The position numbers were made by a program, and so were the translations under genes. The notes below the pieces were generated by a model. It was not told the origin of the DNA. It did no database searches and saw only the letters and a list, made by a program, of their open reading frames with translations. Positions 1 through 5,246 of a stretch of DNA of 15,261 nt are shown piece after piece (the stretch's first letter is position 1; the number at the start of each line of letters is the position of its first letter). The DNA is from JAUYLU01 sp038065675 (GTDB lineage: Bacteria; Patescibacteriota; Minisyncoccia; Phycocordibacterales; VMEP01), in the NCBI GenBank assembly GCA_038065675.1, contig JBBTQM010000004.1, positions 1 through 15,261 on the forward strand, written 5' to 3'.

Positions 1-52
1 GGGCGTGCCACATTAGCTCTCGAAAAAAGTTCGTGCAAAGGATACAATTACA

Positions 53-103
53 TCATAAATTGCGTAAAGCGAGTAAACTGCTTTACTCGCGGACAATTTA
101 TGA
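53..103. repeat. Nested inverted repeat downstream of pcm
   Basis: The outer arms 53-62 (TCATAAATTG) and 94-103 (CAATTTATGA) are perfect 10-bp complements. Nested inside them are perfect 9-bp arms 69-77 (GCGAGTAAA) and 82-90 (TTTACTCGC) around a 4-nt loop. As RNA from either strand this would fold into a long hairpin with an asymmetric internal loop. It lies past the pcm stop codon and could be a 3' end structure, but no T-run follows on either strand, so it is not a classic terminator. The rest of 1-144 shows no gene, tRNA or recognisable motif. Confidence 0.75.
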
Positions 104-144
104 AGGCGGAGTCATATCGCGCGAGTGCTCCACAATGATTATGG

Positions 145-759
145 TTACCCCACCAACGGCACGAAGGCAAATCCCGGAAACTCGGTTTCGGTGAGATAGC
201 CCCCTTTATCTTTCTCAATGAGGACGATTGAATGTTTTACCGGCGCCACCAAACGCCCGCTGGGGGAGAGTTCGTCCGTCCACTCCGCGGGAATTTTATC
301 TCCCGCCGCCGCGGCTATTATACGGTCATAAGGACCTTCCTTGGGAAGGCCATGCGCGGCGCTTCCTTCTATGAACTTCAAGATTCCTTCTTTTTCAAAC
401 CCGTATTTGAGGGCGTTTTCTTGCCCCGTGCGCGAAAGCTCTGGGATTATTTCAACCGCGTAAACCCTCCCTTCTTTTCCGACAATGTTTGCCAAAAGCG
501 CGCTTTGCCATCCTGAACCGGAGCCGATGTCCAGAATTTTCTGCCCGGTTTTGGGTTGTAAAAGCTCAAGCATGAATGCGACCGTGTATGGTTGAGAAAT
601 AGTCTGTCCATAGCCGATGGAAAGCGCGTCGTCAAGATAGGCGAGGGACTGCTCGCTTTTGGGAACGAAATCGCGCCGGTCTATCTTCAAAAATGCTTTT
701 ATTATTTCCGGAGTTTTGAGGGCGCCGATTTTTTTCAAATGCTCCACCAGCTTTTCCAT
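145..759 (-). CDS. pcm: Protein-L-isoaspartate O-methyltransferase
   Basis: A 204-residue protein of normal family length. PIMT transfers a methyl group from S-adenosylmethionine to isoaspartyl residues in aged proteins, starting their conversion back to aspartate; it is cytosolic. Seen in the sequence: the family signature GQTISQP (51-57), the SAM-binding motif I LDIGSGSGWQSALL (76-89), the acidic end of strand 2 (YAVEIIPEL, 100-108), the motif YDRIIAAAA (144-152), GRLVAPV (168-174) and the closing FVPLVG. The ATG at 759 is preferred: a TATACT box lies only 6 nt upstream and there is no Shine-Dalgarno, which suggests a leaderless message. It is divergent from the glycosylase gene at 959. Family assignment is near certain. 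Confidence 0.95.
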   Translation of the reverse strand: MEKLVEHLKKIGALKTPEIIKAFLKIDRRDFVPKSEQSLAYLDDALSIGYGQTISQPYTVAFMLELLQPKTGQKILDIGSGSGWQSALLANIVGKEGRVYAVEIIPELSRTGQENALKYGFEKEGILKFIEGSAAHGLPKEGPYDRIIAAAAGDKIPAEWTDELSPSGRLVAPVKHSIVLIEKDKGGYLTETEFPGFAFVPLVG

Positions 760-765
760 GGTGCC

Positions 766-771
766 AGTATA
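766..771 (-). promoter_or_regulatory. -10 box of pcm, next to the start codon
   Basis: TATACT on the minus strand ends 6 nt before the pcm ATG, so a transcript starting about 7 nt downstream would begin at or next to the A of the start codon. No convincing -35 is visible at 16-18 nt. The same hexamer sits 7 nt before the divergent gene at 959. Confidence 0.55.
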
Positions 772-823
772 TACCTTTTATGAATGGCCTAGGGTTGATT
801 GAGTTGATTTAATCCTTAAATCG

Positions 824-867
824 TAAATACACTATAATTACACGACCGCATAATTATAGTGTATTTA
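824..867. repeat. 17-bp perfect inverted repeat between pcm and mpg
   Basis: Arms 824-840 (TAAATACACTATAATTA) and 851-867 are exact reverse complements around a 10-nt centre (CACGACCGCA) that is GC-rich compared with the arms. It lies between the two divergent -10 boxes (766-771 and 946-951). It could be a shared operator, a site-specific recombination site, or a hairpin. No long T-run directly follows, so a simple terminator is less likely. The function is unknown; the repeat itself is certain. Confidence 0.85.
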
Positions 868-945
868 TAGTTATATCTATTTACACCTTTTTACATTTTT
901 TATACTTATTTTTAAACACTAATTTTTGTTTATATTTTTTTAGTT
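868..945 (+). promoter_or_regulatory. T-tract-rich upstream region of mpg
   Basis: Five runs of 5-7 T (about 888-892, 896-901, 909-913, 923-927 and 935-941) are spaced roughly 9-14 bp apart immediately before the -10 box. This resembles an UP-element-like or curved promoter flank. The spacing is only loosely helical, so the curvature is an inference. Confidence 0.35.
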
Positions 946-951
946 TATACT
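946..951 (+). promoter_or_regulatory. -10 box of mpg, next to the start codon
   Basis: TATACT is followed by 7 nt and then the ATG at 959. Expected transcription start is at or just before the start codon. There is no Shine-Dalgarno and no clear -35. Confidence 0.55.
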
Positions 952-958
952 TCCGCGT

Positions 959-1492
959 ATGAGAAAAATTCTTTCCCCGCGATTTTTCAGCCGCTCCGGA
1001 ACGGGTGTTGCTCAAGCCCTGCTTGGGAAATTTTTGGTGCGCAGAATAGGGAAGACAGAAGTAGCACTAATGATAAATGAAGTTGAGGTTTATGACGGGT
1101 TTAAAGACAAGGCTTCGCAGGCTTCACGCGGGCGGACGAAAAGAAATACTCCCATGTTCGGGCCCGCCGGACATGCTTATGTGTATTTTACTTACGGCAT
1201 GCACTGGATGCTCAATGTTGTTACCGGAAAAGTTGGATATCCATCCGCAATTTTGATACGCGGGGCAAGTCAGTACAACGGCCCGGCGAAACTTACCAAA
1301 GCGCTAAAAATTGATAAGCGCCTAAACGAAAAAGAATTGGGTAAGAAAACCGGGCTTTGGATTGAAGACAGGGGAGTGAAAGTTCTCGAGAAAGATATTA
1401 AAAAAACTCCAAGAATCGGCATTGATAGCTCCGGTCCCGTTTGGTCAAAAAAGAAACTTCGTTTTATTCTCAAAGAGAAAGAGCCCCGTTAA
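959..1492 (+). CDS. mpg: 3-methyladenine DNA glycosylase, AAG/MPG type
   Basis: A 177-residue protein of the alkyladenine glycosylase family (PF02245 type), which excises alkylated purines in base excision repair. It matches the family along its whole length: LGKFLV (22-27); EVEVYDG (41-47), which carries the catalytic glutamate region; DKASQASRGRTKRNTPMFGPAGHAYVYFTYGMH (about 50-82); the core LNVVTG; LIRGASQYNGPAKLTKAL (about 99-116); and RIGI (152-155). It is slightly short at the C terminus compared with many members. The start is fixed by the TATACT box 7 nt upstream. Its last codons and stop lie inside a hairpin (1481-1500). The substrate range cannot be read from sequence. Confidence 0.93.
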   Translation: MRKILSPRFFSRSGTGVAQALLGKFLVRRIGKTEVALMINEVEVYDGFKDKASQASRGRTKRNTPMFGPAGHAYVYFTYGMHWMLNVVTGKVGYPSAILIRGASQYNGPAKLTKALKIDKRLNEKELGKKTGLWIEDRGVKVLEKDIKKTPRIGIDSSGPVWSKKKLRFILKEKEPR

Positions 1493-1500
1493 AGGGGCTC
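1481..1500. terminator. Hairpin at the convergent mpg / GC-rich gene ends
   Basis: GAGCCCC (1481-1487) pairs perfectly with GGGGCTC (1494-1500) around a 6-nt loop holding most of the mpg stop codon. On the minus strand it is followed by a T-rich run (TTTCTCTTT), so it fits best as the terminator of the gene at 1522-1911. On the plus strand the T-tract is very short. Confidence 0.6.
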
Positions 1501-1504
1501 TTAG

Positions 1505-1542
1505 GAGCAACTCGGTTGCGGTTAATCGCGTCCGAGTTGCTC
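1505..1542. repeat. 11-bp inverted repeat overlapping the 3' end of the GC-rich gene
   Basis: GAGCAACTCGG (1505-1515) and CCGAGTTGCTC (1532-1542) are perfect complements. On the minus strand the first arm encodes the residues EQLG near the C terminus, and the stop codon (1522-1524) lies in the 16-nt loop. It stands directly before the hairpin at 1481-1500, giving two tandem stems at the 3' end of this transcript. Confidence 0.7.
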
Positions 1543-1911
1543 GGCGGTCATATGGAGCGTGAGATCTTCCTCGTGTTTTTCCATGTACGGCCTGTGGAAT
1601 TCACGAAAAGATTCTGGGTCGATGCTGGCAACAGTTTGCCGGACAATTCTTCCGACACGAATGCCGCTGCGCTTTTTGCGTACGGGGGTTTTCCTCCGTA
1701 CTCTGCTCACTTTGTTGGCGAACCCGCGTTCCACGAGCGGACGGATTTTCCGGAGATGGCACGCCTTGCTGCCGTACACCGCGCCTGCCTTCGTCAGTAC
1801 CTTGCGGGCGGTCGACTCGAACAATACTCCGTCGAATCTGTCACCGCCCGAGACCGCCATCTCGGCGATGACTTCGCGAGCAACTCGTTTCTGGAATTCC
1901 GTGGCTGCCAT
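1522..1911 (-). CDS. Unrecognised GC-rich gene, basic 129-residue protein
   Basis: I do not recognise this family. The reading frame is supported by an ATG at 1911 with a Shine-Dalgarno (GGGAGGG) about 4 nt before it, a consensus promoter further upstream, and hairpins at its 3' end. An in-frame TTG at 1923 falls at the edge of the Shine-Dalgarno and is not preferred. The protein is soluble and charged. The middle is very basic (about residues 55-90, rich in R and K, including VRRKTPVRKKRSGIRVGR) and the C-terminal part is acidic (MEKHEEDLTLHMTAEQLGRD). There is no signal peptide or membrane segment. The basic stretch could bind nucleic acid, but this is inference. The gene is much richer in GC than its neighbours and favours C- or G-ending codons, which suggests transfer or selection for high expression. 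Confidence 0.72.
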   Translation of the reverse strand: MAATEFQKRVAREVIAEMAVSGGDRFDGVLFESTARKVLTKAGAVYGSKACHLRKIRPLVERGFANKVSRVRRKTPVRKKRSGIRVGRIVRQTVASIDPESFREFHRPYMEKHEEDLTLHMTAEQLGRD

Positions 1912-1959
1912 AGACCCTCCCAAAAAAAGTCAAAAAACAGATTTGAAACTCTGGGTTTT

Positions 1960-1987
1960 ATTATACATGAAAATACAATTTAGTCAA
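1960..1987 (-). promoter_or_regulatory. Consensus sigma-70 promoter of the GC-rich gene
   Basis: On the minus strand TTGACT (1982-1987) and TATAAT (1960-1965) are separated by 16 bp, the closest match to the sigma-70 consensus in the window. The expected start near 1953 leaves a leader of about 41 nt containing two T-runs and a GGGAGGG Shine-Dalgarno, unlike the near-leaderless starts of the neighbouring housekeeping genes. Confidence 0.75.
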
Positions 1988-2045
1988 CCAAACATCTATT
2001 TTCCCCTGTATCCAAGGGCATCCCTTGAATTGCCTTTCAAAACAA

Positions 2046-2079
2046 AAAACCGGCGCTATGGATACGATGCGCCGGTTTT
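2046..2079. terminator. Rho-independent terminator after the 142-residue gene
   Basis: AAAACCGGCGC (2046-2056) and GCGCCGGTTTT (2069-2079) pair perfectly around a 12-nt loop. On the minus strand the hairpin begins 7 nt after the stop codon of the gene ending at 2086 and is followed by a T-rich tract, so it is a strong terminator in that direction. Confidence 0.88.
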
Positions 2080-2085
2080 AAACAT

Positions 2086-2514
2086 TCAGTTGAGAAGGTA
2101 CATATGCGACGTTTCCGTGGCCGCCAAACCGGTCTGTACGAGAAGCCTGTCTATGTCTTCTTTTTTGTCCAGACCGAAGATTCCAGTTTCCACTCCCAAA
2201 ATTGTTTCCACCGTATCATGGATGAGGAGCAATTTTTCCAAATATTCCTCCTTTGTTTCGGCCGGTCTCAGTACAAGCAAGGCGGAGGTGTCTTTTCTGT
2301 CGCCACTCGGATTGATGCCGGAAAATCTTTCTCCAAACGCCTCTTCAAATACCTCCTTTAGTTCCCTGAGGCGCCGGATGGGGATTTCACATTCGCCGGA
2401 GCGCGGGAACCAAAAAACAATTCTTACCGATTCGCCGAAGTTCAATTTCGACGGGAAAGTCATGAGAGCGTCAAAAGAGAGACTTTTCTCCTCAAGAATC
2501 GAATAGGGGTTCAA
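2086..2514 (-). CDS. Unrecognised 142-residue protein with TTG start
   Basis: I cannot assign a family. The start is a TTG at 2514, supported by a strong Shine-Dalgarno (AGGAGG) 5 nt upstream; no ATG lies nearby in frame. The protein looks soluble: no signal peptide or membrane segment. The first half has alternating hydrophobic segments (LMTFPSKLNF, VRIVFWFP) followed by a helix-like, charged region (IRRLRELKEVFEEAFGERF). The second half carries ALLVLRPAETKEEYLEKLLLIHDTVETILG. It lies 52 nt after yqeY on the same strand and is probably co-transcribed with it, since it depends on a Shine-Dalgarno. A strong terminator follows. No function is proposed. Confidence 0.75.
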   Translation of the reverse strand: MNPYSILEEKSLSFDALMTFPSKLNFGESVRIVFWFPRSGECEIPIRRLRELKEVFEEAFGERFSGINPSGDRKDTSALLVLRPAETKEEYLEKLLLIHDTVETILGVETGIFGLDKKEDIDRLLVQTGLAATETSHMYLLN

Positions 2515-2566
2515 GACTTCCTCCTGTTGGTTTAAAGTTTCCTGCTTTTATTTTGCCACGCTTTCT

Positions 2567-3025
2567 CTATGCTTGCAATAGTTCATCTACCACCGCTTTT
2601 ACGTCCGCTCCGTCAGCCTTACCCTTAAGTCCTTTCATAAGAAAACCAGTCAATTGACCGGCTTTTGATTTATCAATTACGCCAAATTCGCTCATTTTTG
2701 TTTTTGCAATGGGAACGATGTCTTCGCGCGCCATCATTTTCGGGAGATATTTTTCAAGGTAGGGGAGTTCGTTTTTTTCGTTCTGGGAGAGGTCGTTGCG
2801 CCCGCCTTTTTCAAACTGTTCTATGGCGTCTTTGCGTTGTTTTACGCCGCGCCTTATGACTTCAAGCGCCATATCATCGGGAATTTCTTCGCTCGGTTTC
2901 CTTTTTTTGGCTACAAGTTCGTTTACAAAGGCGGTCATAAGCCCACGCACGACGTTCAACCTGACTTCGTTTTTTTCGCGCATCGCTTCTTTCAACTCTT
3001 CTTTTATTTGTCCGTGAATTGCCAT
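2567..3025 (-). CDS. yqeY: GatB/YqeY domain protein
   Basis: A 152-residue protein matching the YqeY family along its full length, including the block IRRGVKQRKDAIEQFEKGGRNDL and ELPYLEKYLPKMM in the middle and the helical tail domain ending in ADGADVKAVVDELLQA. The tail resembles the C-terminal tRNA-binding domain of GatB of the tRNA-dependent amidotransferase. The stand-alone protein's role is not well established; a link to tRNA is inferred from the domain. The ATG at 3025 is preferred: an extended -10 box (TGCTATACT) ends 8 nt before it and there is no Shine-Dalgarno. It is the first gene of a probable two-gene unit with the unknown gene ending at 2086. Confidence 0.92.
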   Translation of the reverse strand: MAIHGQIKEELKEAMREKNEVRLNVVRGLMTAFVNELVAKKRKPSEEIPDDMALEVIRRGVKQRKDAIEQFEKGGRNDLSQNEKNELPYLEKYLPKMMAREDIVPIAKTKMSEFGVIDKSKAGQLTGFLMKGLKGKADGADVKAVVDELLQA

Positions 3026-3033
3026 TTCCGTTC

Positions 3034-3042
3034 AGTATAGCA
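3034..3042 (-). promoter_or_regulatory. Extended -10 box of yqeY
   Basis: TGC-TATACT on the minus strand ends 8 nt before the yqeY ATG. A transcript starting about 7 nt downstream would have a 0-2 nt leader. No -35 is apparent, as expected for an extended -10 promoter. Confidence 0.6.
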
Positions 3043-3050
3043 TGAAGTTT

Positions 3051-3073
3051 TACCCGCCTTACCGGAGGGCAGA
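3051..3073. repeat. Degenerate GC-rich palindrome
   Basis: The segment begins CCCGCCTTACCGG and runs into AGGGCAGA: an imperfect palindrome in the 69-bp gap between yqeY and the nuclease gene. It resembles the better preserved copy at 5202-5225 (both contain CCCGCCT and CCGG) and ends about 21 nt before a start codon, as that one does. It is probably a worn copy of a dispersed palindromic element. Confidence 0.4.
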
Positions 3074-3094
3074 TATGATAAGATGATGTAAATT

Positions 3095-3883
3095 ATGTCC
3101 CAATATTATAAACCTCACAGAAATCCCGATTGGAATTACGGAGGGAAAAATTTTCGTTTAAGCCGTTCGAAAATTGACCTCTATATGGAATGCCCGCGGT
3201 GTTTTTACGTGGACAACAAGCTTGGTGTGGCGCGCCCACCCGGTTTTCCTTTTAATTTGAACAGCGCCGTTGACGAACTTTTGAAGCGCGAGTTTGACGT
3301 GCATCGCGCCAAAGGAGAGGCGCATCCGCTTATGAAAGAATACAGGGTTGACGCGGTACCATTTCCGCACGAAGAACTGGATAATTGGAGAGACGCCCTA
3401 AGGCATGGCGTGCAGTTTTTGCATGAGCCGACGGGACTTTTAGTTCGCGGCGGCGTTGACGATGTTTGGAAAGGCGCCGACGGAAAAATTATCGTTGTTG
3501 ATTACAAGGCGACAAGCAAAAAGACGGAAGTTAATTTGGATGCGGAGTGGCAGGATGGTTATAAGCGGCAAATAGAAGTGTACCAATGGCTTTTCCGCCG
3601 GAACGGCTTTGACGTGTCCGATACCGGGTATTTCGTTTACGCCAATGCCGACTCTGATAAAGAAGCTTTTGACGGCAAATTGGAATTTGACATAAAAATT
3701 ATTCCTTACGTGGGGAATGACGACTGGGTGGAGCCGACACTTTTTAAAATCAAAGAAACACTAAACTCGGATAAAATTCCGAAACAAAGCGAAAATTGCG
3801 ACTATTGCGATTACAGGGAGGCGGTAGAAGAAGTGTTGCCTAATCCCAAAAAGAAAGGGCCAAGCACGGAAAGCCTGTTTTAG
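3095..3883 (+). CDS. PD-(D/E)XK nuclease, Cas4/RecB-like
   Basis: A 262-residue protein with the ordered motifs of the RecB/Cas4 nuclease superfamily: an N-terminal LSRSKIDLYMECPRC (22-36), the first metal-binding aspartate region RGGVDDVW (118-125), the core VVDYKATSK (134-142, with D136 and K138), and QIEVYQW (159-165, the QxxxY motif). Four cysteines occur as two pairs, C33/C36 and C235/C238 (CDYC), which could hold a metal or Fe-S cluster. This spacing differs from the usual Cas4/AddB pattern of one N-terminal and three C-terminal cysteines. No cas gene or CRISPR array is nearby, so a repair role is more likely than CRISPR adaptation. A TATGAT box (3074-3079) lies 15 nt before the ATG. 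It stands 22 nt before rmuC, probably in one unit. Confidence 0.85.
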   Translation: MSQYYKPHRNPDWNYGGKNFRLSRSKIDLYMECPRCFYVDNKLGVARPPGFPFNLNSAVDELLKREFDVHRAKGEAHPLMKEYRVDAVPFPHEELDNWRDALRHGVQFLHEPTGLLVRGGVDDVWKGADGKIIVVDYKATSKKTEVNLDAEWQDGYKRQIEVYQWLFRRNGFDVSDTGYFVYANADSDKEAFDGKLEFDIKIIPYVGNDDWVEPTLFKIKETLNSDKIPKQSENCDYCDYREAVEEVLPNPKKKGPSTESLF

Positions 3884-3891
3884 CCCTATGA

Positions 3892-3897
3892 TAGAAT
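3892..3897 (+). promoter_or_regulatory. Possible internal -10 box of rmuC
   Basis: TAGAAT ends 8 nt before the rmuC ATG, matching the spacing of the other start-adjacent -10 boxes in this window. An AAGGA directly after it is too close to the ATG to be a good Shine-Dalgarno. The gene may also be transcribed from the upstream nuclease promoter. Confidence 0.35.
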
Positions 3898-3905
3898 AAG
3901 GAAAT

Positions 3906-4964
3906 ATGGGAACAGCCATCATTGCTATTATCGGAGTAGCCTTAGGTGCGATTATAGTGTTTTTGTTGCTGAGAAAAAAAGAAGAAAAACCGGCGACCGA
4001 TAGCCTGATTTTAATACAGAATCAATTGAACGCGCTTTCCCGGACCATGGACGACAAGCTTTCGGATTCGAATAAAGAAATGCAATCCGCCGTTCGGTCG
4101 CAATTTTCAGAATCGCAGAAACTGATTAAAGACATAACTAAAGAATTAACGGAAGTTAAAGAAACAGGCAAGCAAGTAATGGGGTTTGCCGACCAGCTCG
4201 GGGAACTTCAGGACATATTGAAAAATCCGAAACAGCGCGGAGTCTTGGGCGAATATTATTTGGAGACGCTGCTTAAAAATGTTATGCCGCCCGGTTCCTA
4301 TGAAATGCAGCATCGTTTGGGGAAAAATGACAATGGGGAAGACCTGATTCCAGATGCCGTGGTTTTTGTGCGCAAAAAAATTATTCCCGTGGATTCAAAG
4401 TTTTCTCTTGAGAACTACAATAGGATGGTGGAGGAAAGAAATCCGGCGGAAAAAGAGCGTTTGGGAAAACTATTTGAATCGGATTTGAAAAACCGCATAG
4501 TTGAGACATCCAAATATATACAGCCATCCATGGGAACGATGGACTTTGCCTTTATGTTTATTCCCCACGAGGCCATTTATTACGACCTTCTGGTGGGGAA
4601 GGTTGGTATTCAGACGGAGGAGAATTTGATCCAACGGGCCGCTTCTAAATATAAAGTTATTATAGTTTCCCCAACGTCGTTTCTGGCATATTTGCAAACA
4701 GTATTGCAGGGGCTGAAAGCGCTTGAAATTGAAGATAAAGTTCAGGATGTAATAAAAAGAGTGGGGGAGCTAATGAAACACTTGATGACGTATGAGGGAT
4801 ATTTCAACAAAGTCGGAAACGCGATTTCAACAACGGTTAACCAATATAATCTTGCTTCAAAAGAATTAAAAAAAGTTGATAAGGATATTTTGAAAATTAC
4901 CGGCAAATCTCCAGAAATAGAAACCTCTGTTCTCGAGCGCCCGCGCGTTTACGAGGAAGATTAG
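3906..4964 (+). CDS. rmuC: DNA recombination protein RmuC
   Basis: A 352-residue protein with the RmuC layout: an N-terminal membrane anchor (about 3-23, followed by RKKEEK), a charged coiled-coil region (about 35-95), and the conserved domain starting at LKNPKQRGVLGEYYLETLL (105-123) with IPDAVVF and PVDSKFSLENY (161-171). Family members are linked to limiting inversions and other recombination between repeats; the C-terminal domain is related to restriction-type nuclease folds, and the biochemical activity is uncertain. The length is short to typical for the family. It follows a RecB-like nuclease by 22 nt, which suggests a shared role in processing DNA ends. Confidence 0.92.
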   Translation: MGTAIIAIIGVALGAIIVFLLLRKKEEKPATDSLILIQNQLNALSRTMDDKLSDSNKEMQSAVRSQFSESQKLIKDITKELTEVKETGKQVMGFADQLGELQDILKNPKQRGVLGEYYLETLLKNVMPPGSYEMQHRLGKNDNGEDLIPDAVVFVRKKIIPVDSKFSLENYNRMVEERNPAEKERLGKLFESDLKNRIVETSKYIQPSMGTMDFAFMFIPHEAIYYDLLVGKVGIQTEENLIQRAASKYKVIIVSPTSFLAYLQTVLQGLKALEIEDKVQDVIKRVGELMKHLMTYEGYFNKVGNAISTTVNQYNLASKELKKVDKDILKITGKSPEIETSVLERPRVYEED

Positions 4965-4994
4965 GCGTTTTTTCTCTTGTCACTCGTTGCACAA

Positions 4995-5128
4995 TATAAA
5001 AAAGAGGCCGCGAGCAAAAGGGGGAGGAGGCTCGCGGCCCAAAAGCCCTCCGGCGCTACCCCTCAGGGAGGAGAAGGGGCGGTTCCGCTGTTCCCGACAA
5101 CGGGCCAGCCGGAGGGAGGACGATTTTT
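4995..5128 (+). ncRNA. Candidate structured RNA upstream of rplU
   Basis: This stretch has no credible gene but several clear stems. P1: GGCCGCGAGC (5006-5015) with GCTCGCGGCC (5030-5039), perfect 10 bp, purine-rich 14-nt loop. P2: CCCTCCGGC (5046-5054) with GCCGGAGGG (5108-5116), perfect 9 bp, enclosing smaller stems CCCCT/AGGGG (5059-5063/5075-5079), GCG/CGC (5079-5081/5086-5088) and CCCG/CGGG (5093-5096/5101-5104). It is far more GC-rich than its flanks. TATAAA (4995-5000) would place a transcript start near 5007, at the foot of P1, but it lacks a good -35. A T-run (5124-5128) follows P2 after 7 nt. It could be an independent RNA, the rmuC 3' UTR, or an rplU leader. It does not match SRP RNA, tmRNA, RNase P or tRNA by eye. 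Confidence 0.45.
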
Positions 5129-5157
5129 ACTGCTTTCTGTTATCACATTATCATTCT

Positions 5158-5177
5158 GTTGCAATTTGGCAACTTTT
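5158..5177 (+). terminator. Weak hairpin with T-run before rplU
   Basis: GTTGC (5158-5162) pairs with GCAAC (5169-5173) around a 6-nt loop, followed by TTTT. With only a 5-bp stem it is a weak terminator candidate, possibly ending transcripts from the structured region upstream. Confidence 0.3.
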
Positions 5178-5201
5178 GTGTAAACTTGGGGGATTACTTG
5201 T

Positions 5202-5225
5202 CCCGCCTGCTTGCCGGCAGACGGG
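5202..5225. repeat. GC-rich imperfect palindrome before rplU
   Basis: CCCGCCTGC (5202-5210) and GCAGACGGG (5217-5225) pair with one mismatch around a 6-nt centre. It ends 21 nt before the rplU ATG. A related, more decayed sequence lies at 3051-3073. Its right half overlaps a possible promoter, TTGCCG (5211-5216) with TAAAGT (5235-5240), 18 bp apart, which is only a modest match. Confidence 0.5.
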
Positions 5226-5246
5226 TTAGAACATTAAAGTTTGATT

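Noticed and set aside
1..144. Possible tRNA in the left end hairpin region
   Set aside because: No T-loop motif, no acceptor stem and no 7/4/5/5 stem layout could be found on either strand.
1441..1983. 180-codon open frame on the plus strand opposite the GC-rich gene
   Set aside because: It overlaps the mpg 3' end, has no start signals, and the opposite strand has a promoter, Shine-Dalgarno and terminator that fit the 129-residue gene.
1559..2506. 315-codon open frame on the plus strand
   Set aside because: It runs antisense through two genes and crosses a consensus promoter and a strong terminator. Its translation is Ser/Arg/Leu-rich with no motif, typical of a shadow frame.
3095..3883. 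Cas4-like gene as part of a CRISPR system
   Set aside because: No repeats, spacers or other cas genes occur in the window; Cas4-like nucleases are common outside CRISPR loci.
4977..5229. Two small plus-strand open frames between rmuC and rplU
   Set aside because: They cover the GC-rich stem region, lack start signals and give low-complexity Gly/Arg/Pro sequences. The pairing pattern explains the region better than coding does.
5241..5246. TTG start for rplU
   Set aside because: It has no Shine-Dalgarno and adds two residues to a canonical N terminus; the ATG at 5247 fits better.
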